Below are positions 26,133-34,573 of a DNA stretch of 64,000 bases, in pieces. The notes under the pieces are model-generated. The model had not been told where the DNA came from. It saw nothing but the letters and a program-made list of their open reading frames with translations, and made no database searches. The stretch comes from JBIICI01 sp044238935 (GTDB lineage: Bacteria > Pseudomonadota > Alphaproteobacteria > Micavibrionales > Micavibrionaceae), in the NCBI GenBank assembly GCA_044238935.1, contig JBIICI010000004.1, positions 1 through 64,000 of the forward strand, written 5' to 3'. A program made the position numbers and the translations under genes. How positions within the stretch are numbered: the first letter of the stretch is position 1; each line of letters starts with the position of its first letter.

Positions 26133-26174
26133 AGACTTGCTTTTTAAAAAAAAGACTTTTAAGATTCTATCCCT

Positions 26175-26393
26175 ATGCCAAATGATCACAAAATCTCAGG
26201 TCAATTACAGGGACGCGAAATCTTATTTGAATTTCACCCCATTGGATCTTATGTTAAAGTTACAGCCTTGGATGTCAAAACCTTAACAGAAATATCGATC
26301 CAAGGCGCGCGCGGCATGCCCTCTGCGATGTTACAACAAAACGCGCTGAAACGCCTTGAATATGTTTTACGCAAGAACGGAGTCATCATATGA
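26175..26393 (+). CDS. Small conserved protein (72 aa), DUF6898-like
   Basis: A compact protein with 'REILFEFHPIGSYVKVTALDVKTLTEISIQG' and 'ALKRLEYVLRK'. This pattern resembles a short alphaproteobacterial family of unknown function (I recall it as DUF6898; not checked). Its stop overlaps the msrB start in an ATGA, so the two are translationally coupled. No catalytic residues are evident. Confidence 0.68.
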   Translation: MPNDHKISGQLQGREILFEFHPIGSYVKVTALDVKTLTEISIQGARGMPSAMLQQNALKRLEYVLRKNGVII

Positions 26394-26830
26394 AAACAAA
26401 AAACCCAAAAGATCTTACACCTTTACAAGAATATGTGACCTGCCAAGGCGGCACTGAAAAACCCTTTGATAATGATTATTGGAATCATAAAGAGGAAGGC
26501 ATTTATATTGACCTGATTTCAGGACAGCCTCTTTTTGCCTCTATTCACAAATTTGATTCTGGCACAGGTTGGCCAAGTTTTACACAGCCTATTGATCATG
26601 ATCATGTCAAAGAAATCAAAGATCACAGCCATGGCATGATCCGTGTTGAGGTCAAATCAAAACATAGTGATGCGCATTTAGGCCATGTGTTTCCAGACGG
26701 GATCAAATCAGCCGGCGGTTTAAGATACTGCATAAACTCCGCTTCCCTTGATTTTATCCCCAAGGATAAGATGATCGATGCTGGATACGGGGATTATTTA
26801 AACCTGTTTGAAAATGAGGAAAAGAAATAA
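26390..26830 (+). CDS. msrB: Peptide-methionine (R)-S-oxide reductase
   Basis: Reduces methionine-R-sulfoxide in damaged proteins. 'FDSGTGWPSFTQPI', 'SDAHLGHVFPDG' and the catalytic 'RYCINSASLDF' are all diagnostic. The two CxxC zinc motifs of most MsrB proteins are absent: the position normally reading like 'YxCxxCGxPLF' reads 'YIDLISGQPLFAS'. It therefore belongs to the zinc-less class. No resolving cysteine in the usual place was noted. It is coupled to the small gene upstream. Confidence 0.94.
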   Translation: MKTKNPKDLTPLQEYVTCQGGTEKPFDNDYWNHKEEGIYIDLISGQPLFASIHKFDSGTGWPSFTQPIDHDHVKEIKDHSHGMIRVEVKSKHSDAHLGHVFPDGIKSAGGLRYCINSASLDFIPKDKMIDAGYGDYLNLFENEEKK

Positions 26831-26917
26831 ATAAAGATTGGATTCAAAGAGCAATTTACAATATTATAGCATCGTATTTTTTAAAATTATAAAATTCAAA
26901 AGAGAGATAAACCCTGT

Positions 26918-28093
26918 ATGAACGCTGTTTTACCGCAAGATTCTTTTGTGCAAAAACCCGATAGATTGCCAAAATGCCCTGATTTTTCATCAGGCCCTTG
27001 TGCGAAACGTCCAGATTGGTCGATTGAGGTTTTAAAAGACGCTTTAACAGGGCGCTCACATCGATCCGCGGAAGGAAAGGCAAAATTAAAGCAAGTCATT
27101 GACTTACACCGTGAGATTTTGGGGATTCCCGACGATTATCGTATTGGAATCGTGCCTGCCTCTGATACGGGTGCTGTTGAAATGGCCATGTGGTCATTAT
27201 TGGGGGCGCGTGGCGTTGATGTTTTTGCATGGGAAAGTTTCAGTGAAACATGGCTTAAGGAAATTAAAAACCAGCTTAAAATCGCTGATATGCGCGCCTT
27301 TACAGCAGGTTATGGCGATATTCCTGATTTATCTGTTGCGGATTCTGAACGCGATATTGTCTTTGCATGGAATGGTACAACATCGGGTGTCCGCGTCCCT
27401 AACGCCGATTGGATTGCGGATAACAGAACAGGACTGACCCTTTGTGATGCAACATCCGCCGTCTTCGCCCAAGACTTACCATGGGATAAATTGGACGTCA
27501 CCACTTGGTCATGGCAAAAAGTTTTGGGGGGAGAGGCGGCGCATGGGATGATTGTTTTATCACCCCGCGCCATTGAACGCTTACAAAGCTATATTCCCAC
27601 ATGGCCAATGCCAAAAATCTTTTGCCTTGCGAATAAAGGAAAAGTCATTGAGGGCATTTTTGTTGGGGATACCATTAATACCCCATCCATGATTGCGGTC
27701 GAAGATTGCATTGACGCCCTGAAATGGGTGCAATCGATTGGTGGATTATCCGCCACACAGGCACGATCCAATCAAAATTTATCGGTGATCCAAGACTGGG
27801 TTGCCAACAGCCATTGGGCTGATTTCTTGGCGCATGATCCCAAAACACGGTCAAATACATCCATTTGCTTAAAGATTAAAGACCCTGCTTTCCTAGCCCT
27901 TTCACCCGATTCCCAAGAATCCATACTCAAAACAATGGTAAAATTGCTTGCACATGAAAAAGTTGCTTATGATATTGCCTCTTATCGTGATGCGCCATTG
28001 GGATTACGCATTTGGGGGGGCGCAACGGTGGAATCCTCAGACATTCAGGCCTTGTTGCCTTGGCTAGATTGGGCGTATCAAAGCGCGTTATAA
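26918..28093 (+). CDS. serC: Phosphoserine aminotransferase (alphaproteobacterial/archaeal type)
   Basis: A PLP enzyme converting 3-phosphohydroxypyruvate to phosphoserine. 'CPDFSSGPCAKRPDWSIEVLKDALTGRSHRS' at the N-terminus and 'GIVPASDTGAVEMAMWSLLG' mark the SerC subgroup found in alphaproteobacteria and some archaea (TIGR01365 type). The PLP lysine lies in 'WSWQKVLGGEAAHG'. Length 391 is normal. In most alphaproteobacteria serA follows; here an ATP-grasp gene follows after 4 bp. Confidence 0.93.
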   Translation: MNAVLPQDSFVQKPDRLPKCPDFSSGPCAKRPDWSIEVLKDALTGRSHRSAEGKAKLKQVIDLHREILGIPDDYRIGIVPASDTGAVEMAMWSLLGARGVDVFAWESFSETWLKEIKNQLKIADMRAFTAGYGDIPDLSVADSERDIVFAWNGTTSGVRVPNADWIADNRTGLTLCDATSAVFAQDLPWDKLDVTTWSWQKVLGGEAAHGMIVLSPRAIERLQSYIPTWPMPKIFCLANKGKVIEGIFVGDTINTPSMIAVEDCIDALKWVQSIGGLSATQARSNQNLSVIQDWVANSHWADFLAHDPKTRSNTSICLKIKDPAFLALSPDSQESILKTMVKLLAHEKVAYDIASYRDAPLGLRIWGGATVESSDIQALLPWLDWAYQSAL

Positions 28094-28097
28094 AAAC

Positions 28098-28991
28098 ATG
28101 ACCTATAAGCCTGAGTTTTTATTTTTCCGCCGTGACACGACGGATATTGAAGATAAAATTGAAAATAGCATTCAGTTAAATGAGGCTAAAAAGCGAGGCT
28201 CAATTTGTGTTCCGTTTAATATAACAGCATTGGATGGATTGATTTGCATTGGATCTATCCCAAATCCGTTTGATTTAGAGCGGCAATTTGACAGCCTGCC
28301 TTTGTGGCCAGATATGGATCAAGTGAAAATTGCACGCCGTTATTTTGAAAGCCCTATTTTTCAAAACCATGCAGGGCGCAATATGATTCTGTGTGATTTT
28401 AATACAGCACAGATGGCACAATCCATTATGAAGTTGGAGGGAGATCAAGCCTTTCTTAAATTCACCCTGCCCAAAGCGATTCCAAATCACATCATCAAAA
28501 ACACCAATAAAGAAGAGATTGAGCGCACATTAATGGAAAAATATGGGTATCACCTTGCCTATTATGAAGACCAGAAAAACGGTGCATTGGTGCAAGAATA
28601 TGTTCCAATGCATTGGGAATATCGCGTTTTTGTCATAGACGGTATCCCCATAACAGGAGCAGGATGTGTAGAATGTCAAACCCCCTTAGACAATCAAAAA
28701 CTGTTTAACCCAACAATGGAAAAAACACGCAATAAGGGTGTGATTGAAAAGCAAGAAAAATTTGTGGATTTATACCGCGAATTCGCAACAGCCATCACCA
28801 AACAATTCAAAGAAAAAGAAGGATTATTAAACTATACGCTGGATCTGTATTTAGACAACAAACAACAACCGCATATTATTGAATTAAACCCTGTTTATAA
28901 TGCAGGGTTTTATGCGTGTAATTATCCTGTTTTACTGGATAAGATTGTGGAATATAGCCATCAAAAACAAATAAATCCCACACTTTCTTAA
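28098..28991 (+). CDS. ATP-grasp domain protein, substrate unknown
   Basis: A 297-residue protein whose C-terminal half looks like an ATP-grasp fold related to the R2K/DUF4343 and CDC123-like group. Visible are 'QAFLKFTLPKA' (possible ATP-binding Lys), 'GALVQEYVPMHWEYRVFVIDG' (adenine-linker Glu and the Arg-containing strand), and 'YTLDLYLDNKQQPHIIELNP', which supplies the Asp and ELN residues that bind magnesium in the family. The N-terminal 110 residues are unlike anything I recognise. It follows serC by 4 bp, so co-expression is very likely; a ligase acting on an amino acid, peptide or protein is plausible. Its end overlaps convergent mltA by 4 bp. Confidence 0.65.
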   Translation: MTYKPEFLFFRRDTTDIEDKIENSIQLNEAKKRGSICVPFNITALDGLICIGSIPNPFDLERQFDSLPLWPDMDQVKIARRYFESPIFQNHAGRNMILCDFNTAQMAQSIMKLEGDQAFLKFTLPKAIPNHIIKNTNKEEIERTLMEKYGYHLAYYEDQKNGALVQEYVPMHWEYRVFVIDGIPITGAGCVECQTPLDNQKLFNPTMEKTRNKGVIEKQEKFVDLYREFATAITKQFKEKEGLLNYTLDLYLDNKQQPHIIELNPVYNAGFYACNYPVLLDKIVEYSHQKQINPTLS

Positions 28992-30052
28992 TCAGGCAAC
29001 AATACCCACATTTTTCCATCGCTGTTCATTTGTCCTGCGATCTGTTCGGCGCGGACGCCTTCTCCCCAAAATACATCACCACGAATGGCGCCGTTAATGG
29101 CGCCGCCTGTGTCTTGGCCAATCATTAATCGTGCCAAGGCAGGATTGTCGGTTTCAATCCAAAATGGTAATCCATAGGGATAAATATAATGATCAATCGC
29201 CATTGAACGTGTTGGCGTTAACCCAACGCCAGCGCCGCCAATGGCTTGGGTTGTATCGGTTTTCTTGAAAAACACATAAGATGGATTCAGATTCATCACA
29301 GATTGCGCTTGATCAGGATGCGCGCGCAACCATGCGGCAATGGATTGCAAAGACACCTCCTCCTTGGTCATGGCGCCACGCCTTACCAATTCACGCCCAA
29401 TGGGGAAATAAGGATGATTATTCTGCCCATCATATCCGATGCCTAACCGTGTGCCATCTTGCATTTGGACAATGCCTGACCCTTGGATATGTAAGAAAAA
29501 TAATTGCACAGGGTCATTTGTCCATAACAGCACATGCTGATTGGCTTGTTCCCAGCAACCTGCCTCAATATCGGCGCGGCTCATGAACTGCGGTATTTTG
29601 CTTTTTTTTGTGCTTAATTGTTCAGGGCGGCGATAGATGGGGTAACGATATTCATCAGTTTTAACCCATGATCCCTGCAATAAAGGTTGATAATAGCCTG
29701 TGAATTTTCCGATTTTTTCATGGGAATGGGTCAAAATTTTATGGGGCTGAAAATAGGTTTCAAAAAAATCTTTTGCGTGTGTTGAGGGGGTTTTAAAGGC
29801 TGTTGCGCAAATTGATTGCCAATCGTCCGACGTACCAAAATCACGCAGCTTTTTTGTATCATATTTTTGCAATCTTTTACAGGACTGCACAAAGCTGTTT
29901 AAGGCTGCGCCATGATCATCATCATCCCACCCATCCAGCGCCTCAAAACTGGTTGGTTTTAAGATAGGGGCGGCGTGAATATCTGGCTCTTTGTGACCAA
30001 AAGCACAGGCATTCAAAAAGACAATCAAAAGCAAAAAAACAATAGTACGCAT
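28988..30052 (-). CDS. mltA: Membrane-bound lytic murein transglycosylase A
   Basis: A peptidoglycan lytic transglycosylase anchored in the outer membrane. The lipobox is 'FLNACAFG' with Cys at residue 16. The MltA barrel ('GKFTGYYQPLLQGSW', 'QLFFLHIQGSGIVQMQDG') is followed by the 3D domain ('HYIYPYGLPFWIET', 'IGQDTGGAINGAIRGDVFWG'), whose aspartates are catalytic. Length 354 is normal. It is downstream of the Tim44 gene and opposite fxsA-secB, a conserved alphaproteobacterial layout. Confidence 0.94.
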   Translation of the reverse strand: MRTIVFLLLIVFLNACAFGHKEPDIHAAPILKPTSFEALDGWDDDDHGAALNSFVQSCKRLQKYDTKKLRDFGTSDDWQSICATAFKTPSTHAKDFFETYFQPHKILTHSHEKIGKFTGYYQPLLQGSWVKTDEYRYPIYRRPEQLSTKKSKIPQFMSRADIEAGCWEQANQHVLLWTNDPVQLFFLHIQGSGIVQMQDGTRLGIGYDGQNNHPYFPIGRELVRRGAMTKEEVSLQSIAAWLRAHPDQAQSVMNLNPSYVFFKKTDTTQAIGGAGVGLTPTRSMAIDHYIYPYGLPFWIETDNPALARLMIGQDTGGAINGAIRGDVFWGEGVRAEQIAGQMNSDGKMWVLLPD

Positions 30053-30065
30053 CTTATTTTATATC

Positions 30066-30767
30066 TTATTCTGAATCAGGGCTTTCTTGTGTTTCACTTA
30101 AGTACCATATGGGGCTTACGTCGCCTAATTGACGAGTGAATGTCCAAATATCAATCACTTTATGGCTTTGGTCTGGGTGACCCTCATGGTAATTGCCCTC
30201 TTGATCCACATCATACTGGCTTTGATCCGATTGGAATCGTAAGGTGACATAGGCTGTCTGATTCACCAATTTCATATCCATCAACATAATTTCACGAATC
30301 GCCTGAATATCAATGTGACGCGCTGTTCCTGCTGCGGGGTTTTCCAAACGATTTTTAACAGATTCAAACAAATTGGGATGCAACAACATTTTTAAAACAT
30401 CTTGTTCGTTTTTAACAAATGCCTCCACAATCATAACATAGGCATTTTCAGATTTACGCAGGAAATCATGGAGCTGGAAAGCGGGTTCTTTGCGTTTTAT
30501 ATCCGCCGTGACACGCTCAAAAACAGGCTGCATATTGCTGGGAATCTGAATATAAGGGGGCAATTTTACCGATATATCAACAGATTGATCATACTTAAAC
30601 TGCGTTGCCTGCCCTGTGTTTAAGGGGGATGTCGTATTCGCAGTCGGCAGATCCGGCACAAAAGGCGGTCTTTCCTGTTCGTCGCCATGACGCGTCCCTA
30701 ACAAAGAACGCAGCCATACACCTAAAGCCAATGCAACAATTGCATAAATAACAATATCAAAAGGCAT
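30066..30767 (-). CDS. Tim44/TimA domain protein
   Basis: A 233-residue protein with an N-terminal membrane anchor ('IVIYAIVALALGVWLRSLLG') and a C-terminal Tim44-like domain. The domain shows 'FLRKSENAYVMIVEAFVKNEQDVLKMLLHPNLFE' and ends 'VIDIWTFTRQLGDVSPIWYLSET'. Bacterial Tim44 homologues (TimA) are inner-membrane proteins of uncertain job, often proposed to help protein export or envelope assembly. It is followed by mltA and is divergent from fxsA and secB, as in many relatives. Confidence 0.88.
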   Translation of the reverse strand: MPFDIVIYAIVALALGVWLRSLLGTRHGDEQERPPFVPDLPTANTTSPLNTGQATQFKYDQSVDISVKLPPYIQIPSNMQPVFERVTADIKRKEPAFQLHDFLRKSENAYVMIVEAFVKNEQDVLKMLLHPNLFESVKNRLENPAAGTARHIDIQAIREIMLMDMKLVNQTAYVTLRFQSDQSQYDVDQEGNYHEGHPDQSHKVIDIWTFTRQLGDVSPIWYLSETQESPDSE

Positions 30768-30872
30768 GTAAATTCATTCCGCTATGTAATAATTTGATTT
30801 TTAGATTATATAGGATTAGTTTAACAAATAGAAACACAGATTGTAACTCTTTTCACATAGGATTCCACAAAA

Positions 30873-31304
30873 GTGGCCTTATTTTTTGTATTATTATTGA
30901 TCCCCTTCCTTGAGCTGAGCCTTTTCATAAAGGTTGCCGCACATATTGGGGTTTTGGAAACGATCATTTTATGTATTATAACCGCCATGATTGGATCAAA
31001 TATCATTCGCCAGCAAGGCATAAAGGCATGGACACAGGGCATGACCTCCATGCAAAGACAAGCCAATGAGCCCGTCAATGATCTGTTTAAAGGTTTGTGT
31101 TTGTTTATCGCAGGGATGCTGCTGATTGTCCCCGGATTTATCACAGATGGAATTGGATTTTTGCTATTAATCCCCAAAATGCGCGTTGTTTTATACAAAG
31201 CCCTGCAAAAATATTTTTTTAAAACAGGCTATACGCAATATAATAGCGCCGAAACAATAGAAGTGGACTATACAGTGATTGACGATGATCAAAACAATCG
31301 ATAA
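30873..31304 (+). CDS. fxsA: FxsA family membrane protein
   Basis: A 143-residue protein with three hydrophobic segments in the typical FxsA order ('FFVLLLIPFLELSLFIKVA', 'LETIILCIITAMIGSNIIRQQG', 'LCLFIAGMLLIVPGFITDGIG'). 'RQQG' and 'LLIVPGFITDGIGFLLLIP' are the family signatures. The start is a GTG with AGGA ten bases upstream. FxsA is a cytoplasmic membrane protein known to affect phage exclusion when overproduced in E. coli. It precedes secB. Confidence 0.9.
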   Translation: MALFFVLLLIPFLELSLFIKVAAHIGVLETIILCIITAMIGSNIIRQQGIKAWTQGMTSMQRQANEPVNDLFKGLCLFIAGMLLIVPGFITDGIGFLLLIPKMRVVLYKALQKYFFKTGYTQYNSAETIEVDYTVIDDDQNNR

Positions 31305-31368
31305 TCTGCCATCATTATAACTATAATTTTTTACGATCAAGCCCATCGTTTTTTAAGGAAACAAAACC

Positions 31369-31830
31369 ATGTCTGATGAAAATATGCCTGCTATGCCGAT
31401 TAATATTCATGCCCAATATGTGCGTGATTTATCTTTTGAAAATCCTGATGCCCCCAACAGTTTAGAGCGCCCAAAACAAGCGCCATCCATGGATGTTGGC
31501 ATTAATGTTGATGTTCGGAATTTACAAGACGGTCAAGAAAACCCTGTTTATGAGGTTATTTTGAAAGTTTCTGCCAATGCAACAAATGAAGGACGCCCCA
31601 TGTTTGTTGCCGATGTGGAATATGCCGCAGCTGTTTCCTTGGATAATGTGCCCACAGAACATCATCACCCCTTATTATTAATCGAAGTGCCAAAGCTTTT
31701 ATTTCCCTTTGCCCGTCAGATTTTATCAGACATGACAACAAATGGTGGCTTCCCCCCCGTTTTCTTAAACCCTGTGGATTTCCATGCATTGTATATTGAG
31801 CGCTTTGCGCAGCAACAAGATGCGTCATAA
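31369..31830 (+). CDS. secB: Protein-export chaperone SecB
   Basis: A cytoplasmic tetrameric chaperone that delivers precursors to SecA. 'NIHAQYVRDLSFENPDAP' near the N-terminus, 'VSANATNEGRPMFVADVEYAA' and 'LLIEVPKLLFPFARQILSDMTTNGGFPPVFLNPVDF' are characteristic. Length 153 is normal. AAGGA precedes the start. The neighbours fxsA, tim44 and mltA form the usual alphaproteobacterial neighbourhood. Confidence 0.96.
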   Translation: MSDENMPAMPINIHAQYVRDLSFENPDAPNSLERPKQAPSMDVGINVDVRNLQDGQENPVYEVILKVSANATNEGRPMFVADVEYAAAVSLDNVPTEHHHPLLLIEVPKLLFPFARQILSDMTTNGGFPPVFLNPVDFHALYIERFAQQQDAS

Positions 31831-31836
31831 AAAGCA

Positions 31837-32469
31837 ATGCAGGTCAAAATTTGTGGTATTCGTGATTCAGAAACACTGAATCACTTAATGCAAAATAAGG
31901 CTGATTTTTTTGGCTTGGTTTTTTACCCGAAATCACCGCGTTTTTGTGATTTAGACAGCGCCAAAAACCTTTGGGCACAGCGTCAGAATATCAAAGCAGT
32001 GGGGTTATTTGTTGATGCCGATGATGATCTGATTCAATCGCATGCGCCTTTCGTGGATATGATCCAACTACATGGCAACGAAAGCCCTGCGCGTGTTCGT
32101 GAGATTCGAGCGATGACTGAAAAACCCGTGATCAAGGCCATTTCTATTGCCAATATCGATGATTTATCCGTAATTCCAATCTATGAACAGATCGCAGATT
32201 GGATTTTACTTGATGCCAAACCAACCCAGAGCGAACAATATGGCGGCACAGGTCATGCCTTTGATTGGGCATTATTAAAAAATATTCAGTTCCGTAAACA
32301 ATGGATGCTGGCAGGCGGAATCAATATTGATAATGTGGCTGATATTTTTGAGATCCTCAAAGATAATCTTCCCGATTCTTTGGATTTATCCAGCGGTGTT
32401 GAAATAATCAAAGGTCAAAAAGATCCAAGTAAAATAACAGAAATTCTAAAGGCAATCTCTGTTTTATAA
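31837..32469 (+). CDS. trpF: Phosphoribosylanthranilate isomerase
   Basis: Catalyses the third step of tryptophan synthesis from anthranilate. The protein starts 'MQVKICGIRD' (catalytic Cys in KICG), has 'GLVFYPKSPRF', 'DMIQLHGNESPARV' and 'MLAGGINIDNV', all typical TrpF barrel signatures, and ends with the usual SSGVE-type motif ('DLSSGVEIIKGQKD'). It starts 6 bp after secB. In many alphaproteobacteria trpB follows directly; here pdxS, pdxT and a cytochrome gene lie between. Confidence 0.95.
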   Translation: MQVKICGIRDSETLNHLMQNKADFFGLVFYPKSPRFCDLDSAKNLWAQRQNIKAVGLFVDADDDLIQSHAPFVDMIQLHGNESPARVREIRAMTEKPVIKAISIANIDDLSVIPIYEQIADWILLDAKPTQSEQYGGTGHAFDWALLKNIQFRKQWMLAGGINIDNVADIFEILKDNLPDSLDLSSGVEIIKGQKDPSKITEILKAISVL

Positions 32470-32484
32470 ATCCTTCTGAAAATC

Positions 32485-32512
32485 TTGCATTTGCTGGGAA
32501 TCTATCTATATT
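32485..32512 (+). promoter_or_regulatory. Candidate sigma-70 promoter upstream of pdxS
   Basis: TTGCAT (32485-32490) and TATATT (32507-32512) are separated by 16 bases in the 83-bp trpF-pdxS gap. It would allow pdxST expression apart from trpF. Confidence 0.4.
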
Positions 32513-32552
32513 ATCCCTATCCATTTTCTTAAATTATATAATAGGTTTTGAC

Positions 32553-33443
32553 ATGACAAATATTTCAGAATTCCCCATCAACTTAAAAACTGGCCTTGCG
32601 GAGATGTTAAAGGGCGGGGTGATTATGGATGTTGTCACCGCCGAAGAAGCCAAAATCGCTGAGGCCGCAGGCGCTGTCGCCGTCATGGCGTTGGAACGTG
32701 TGCCATCCGATATTCGTAAAGAAGGCGGCGTTGCCCGTATGTCCGCCGTGGAATTAATCGAAGATATTATGAAAGTATCATCCATTCCTGTCATGGCAAA
32801 ATGCCGCATCGGGCATATTGCCGAAGCGCAAATTTTACAACAATTGGGTGTTGATTATATTGATGAAAGTGAAGTGCTGACCCCTGCTGATGATCTGTAT
32901 CATATCAACAAGCATGATTTCAAAGTGCCTTTCGTTTGTGGAGCAACCAATTTAGCCGAAGCTCTCCGTCGTATTGCTGAAGGCGCTGCCCTGATGCGGA
33001 CAAAAGGCGAGGCAGGCACAGGCAATATTGTGGAGGCTGTGCGCCATTTACGCGAAATCAACCAAGGCATTAAGCGCATTTGTCATTTAGACGATGCCGA
33101 ATTAATGACGGAGGCAAAAAATATGGGTGCGCCCTATGAAATGCTGAAAATCGTTAAAAAATTAGGGCGCTTGCCCGTGCCAAATTTTGCCGCAGGCGGC
33201 GTTGCAACCCCTGCCGATGCTGCGCTTTGCATGCAATTAGGGGCGGAAACGGTCTTTGTTGGATCAGGGATTTTCAAATCCGAAGACCCTGAGGCCTATG
33301 CCAAAGCCATTGTGAAAGCCGTGGCACATTATGATGACCCTGCCATTGTCACAGAGGCCTGCCGTGGATTAAAGGGCGCGATGCGTGGATTAGAAATCAG
33401 CGAAATTCACCCTGAGAATCGCCTAGCAGGGCGCGGCTGGTAG
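32553..33443 (+). CDS. pdxS: Pyridoxal 5'-phosphate synthase subunit PdxS
   Basis: The synthase half of the DXP-independent vitamin B6 pathway; it forms PLP from ribose 5-phosphate, glyceraldehyde 3-phosphate and ammonia. 'GGVIMDVVTAEEAKIAEAAGAVAVMALERVPSDIRKEGG', 'SIPVMAKCRIGHIAEAQIL' (first active-site Lys) and 'ALMRTKGEAGTGNIVEAVRH' (second Lys and phosphate loop) are highly conserved. Length 296 is normal. pdxT follows after 11 bp. Confidence 0.97.
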   Translation: MTNISEFPINLKTGLAEMLKGGVIMDVVTAEEAKIAEAAGAVAVMALERVPSDIRKEGGVARMSAVELIEDIMKVSSIPVMAKCRIGHIAEAQILQQLGVDYIDESEVLTPADDLYHINKHDFKVPFVCGATNLAEALRRIAEGAALMRTKGEAGTGNIVEAVRHLREINQGIKRICHLDDAELMTEAKNMGAPYEMLKIVKKLGRLPVPNFAAGGVATPADAALCMQLGAETVFVGSGIFKSEDPEAYAKAIVKAVAHYDDPAIVTEACRGLKGAMRGLEISEIHPENRLAGRGW

Positions 33444-33454
33444 AGGCTAAAAAA

Positions 33455-34012
33455 ATGAAGCCCATCATTGGCGTTCTTGCGCTGCAAGGCTGTGTACAAC
33501 CCCACAAACCCCATATCGAAGCCGCAGGGGGCATCTTTCAGCCTGTCAAAAATGCGACTCAAATTATGCAAGCAGATGCGTTGATATTGCCGGGTGGCGA
33601 AAGCACCACGATGATTCGCCTGCTCAAACAATTTGATGTTTGGGATAGCTTGTATCAGGCAATGCAGCAAAAACCAACATGGGGTATTTGCGCAGGGGCA
33701 ATTTTAATGGCAAAACATGTCAGCAACCCCACCCAAGATTCATTTGGTGTGATTGATATATCTGTCACACGCAATGGATATGGGCGGCAATTGGATAGCA
33801 TCGTCGAAAATATTGATGGCTATCCTGTATCTTATATTCGCGCCCCCATTTTTGAGGTTGAAAATCCTGATTTAATCATCAAATCAACCCGTGATGAAAG
33901 CCCAACTTGGATTATACAGGGTGATAAGATGGTAACCTCTTTTCATCCTGAATTAACGCCCCTCTATCCATCGCCTATGCATTCCTATTTCGTGCAATCG
34001 ATTAACCAATAA
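33455..34012 (+). CDS. pdxT: Pyridoxal 5'-phosphate synthase glutaminase subunit PdxT
   Basis: The glutaminase that feeds ammonia to PdxS. 'IGVLALQGCVQPHKPHI' start, 'ALILPGGESTTMIRLL' oxyanion loop, the nucleophile in 'WGICAGAILMAK' and 'VTSFHPELT' (His-Glu of the triad) are all present. Length 185 is typical. It is the partner of the adjacent pdxS. Confidence 0.96.
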   Translation: MKPIIGVLALQGCVQPHKPHIEAAGGIFQPVKNATQIMQADALILPGGESTTMIRLLKQFDVWDSLYQAMQQKPTWGICAGAILMAKHVSNPTQDSFGVIDISVTRNGYGRQLDSIVENIDGYPVSYIRAPIFEVENPDLIIKSTRDESPTWIIQGDKMVTSFHPELTPLYPSPMHSYFVQSINQ

Positions 34013-34024
34013 GGAAAGATTATA

Positions 34025-34573
34025 ATGCTTAAAAACACCCAAGATCATTATGGCAGCGTTGCACGATCTTTGCACTGGATCATTGCATTTTTTTTCTTAG
34101 GGTTGTTTGCAACCATGTGGATGGTGGAGGTTTTACCTGAAGAACATCCTCTTATCGGGACATTATTTATGATCCATAAATCACTGGGCACAACGCTTAT
34201 GCCTTTGATTTTATTGCGGATTTTTTGGCGGTTTTACAGCCCTGCACCGCAATCTGTGCCAATGCCCATTGCAATGGATCACGCTAGTCAAATTGTGCAT
34301 GGATTACTCTATGCTATCATGCTATCCCAACCGATTAGCGGATTTTTAATGTCGATTTTATCGGGATATTCGATTAATCTGTTTCAGCTATTCACGATCC
34401 CTGCCTTAAAAACCCCTAATCTGATTTGGGGTAAGGCCTTTAACCAGATTCATGTTTGGACAGCGTTGGCAATTTATGGGGTGGTGGGGATTCATATCAT
34501 TGCGGCGCTATATCATCATTTTATTCGCAAAGATAACACCCTTATTCGTATGATAACAGGATCAAAAATATGA
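34025..34573 (+). CDS. Cytochrome b561 family protein
   Basis: A four-helix membrane cytochrome of 182 residues. It has 'VARSLHWIIAFFFLGLF' with the first haem His, 'MIHKSLGTTLMPLILLRIFWRF', 'HGLLYAIMLSQPISGFLMS' and 'QIHVWTALAIYGVVGIHIIAALYHHF' with the remaining haem histidines. This is the CybB-like, di-haem b561 group that passes electrons from quinol or oxidises superoxide. It overlaps trpB by 4 bp (ATGA) although the two have no known link. Confidence 0.9.
   Translation: MLKNTQDHYGSVARSLHWIIAFFFLGLFATMWMVEVLPEEHPLIGTLFMIHKSLGTTLMPLILLRIFWRFYSPAPQSVPMPIAMDHASQIVHGLLYAIMLSQPISGFLMSILSGYSINLFQLFTIPALKTPNLIWGKAFNQIHVWTALAIYGVVGIHIIAALYHHFIRKDNTLIRMITGSKI

Noticed and set aside
26831..26917. 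Possible serC RNA motif or riboswitch in the serC leader.
   Set aside because: The 87-bp gap is AT-rich, with no stable hairpins or conserved motif that I can see.
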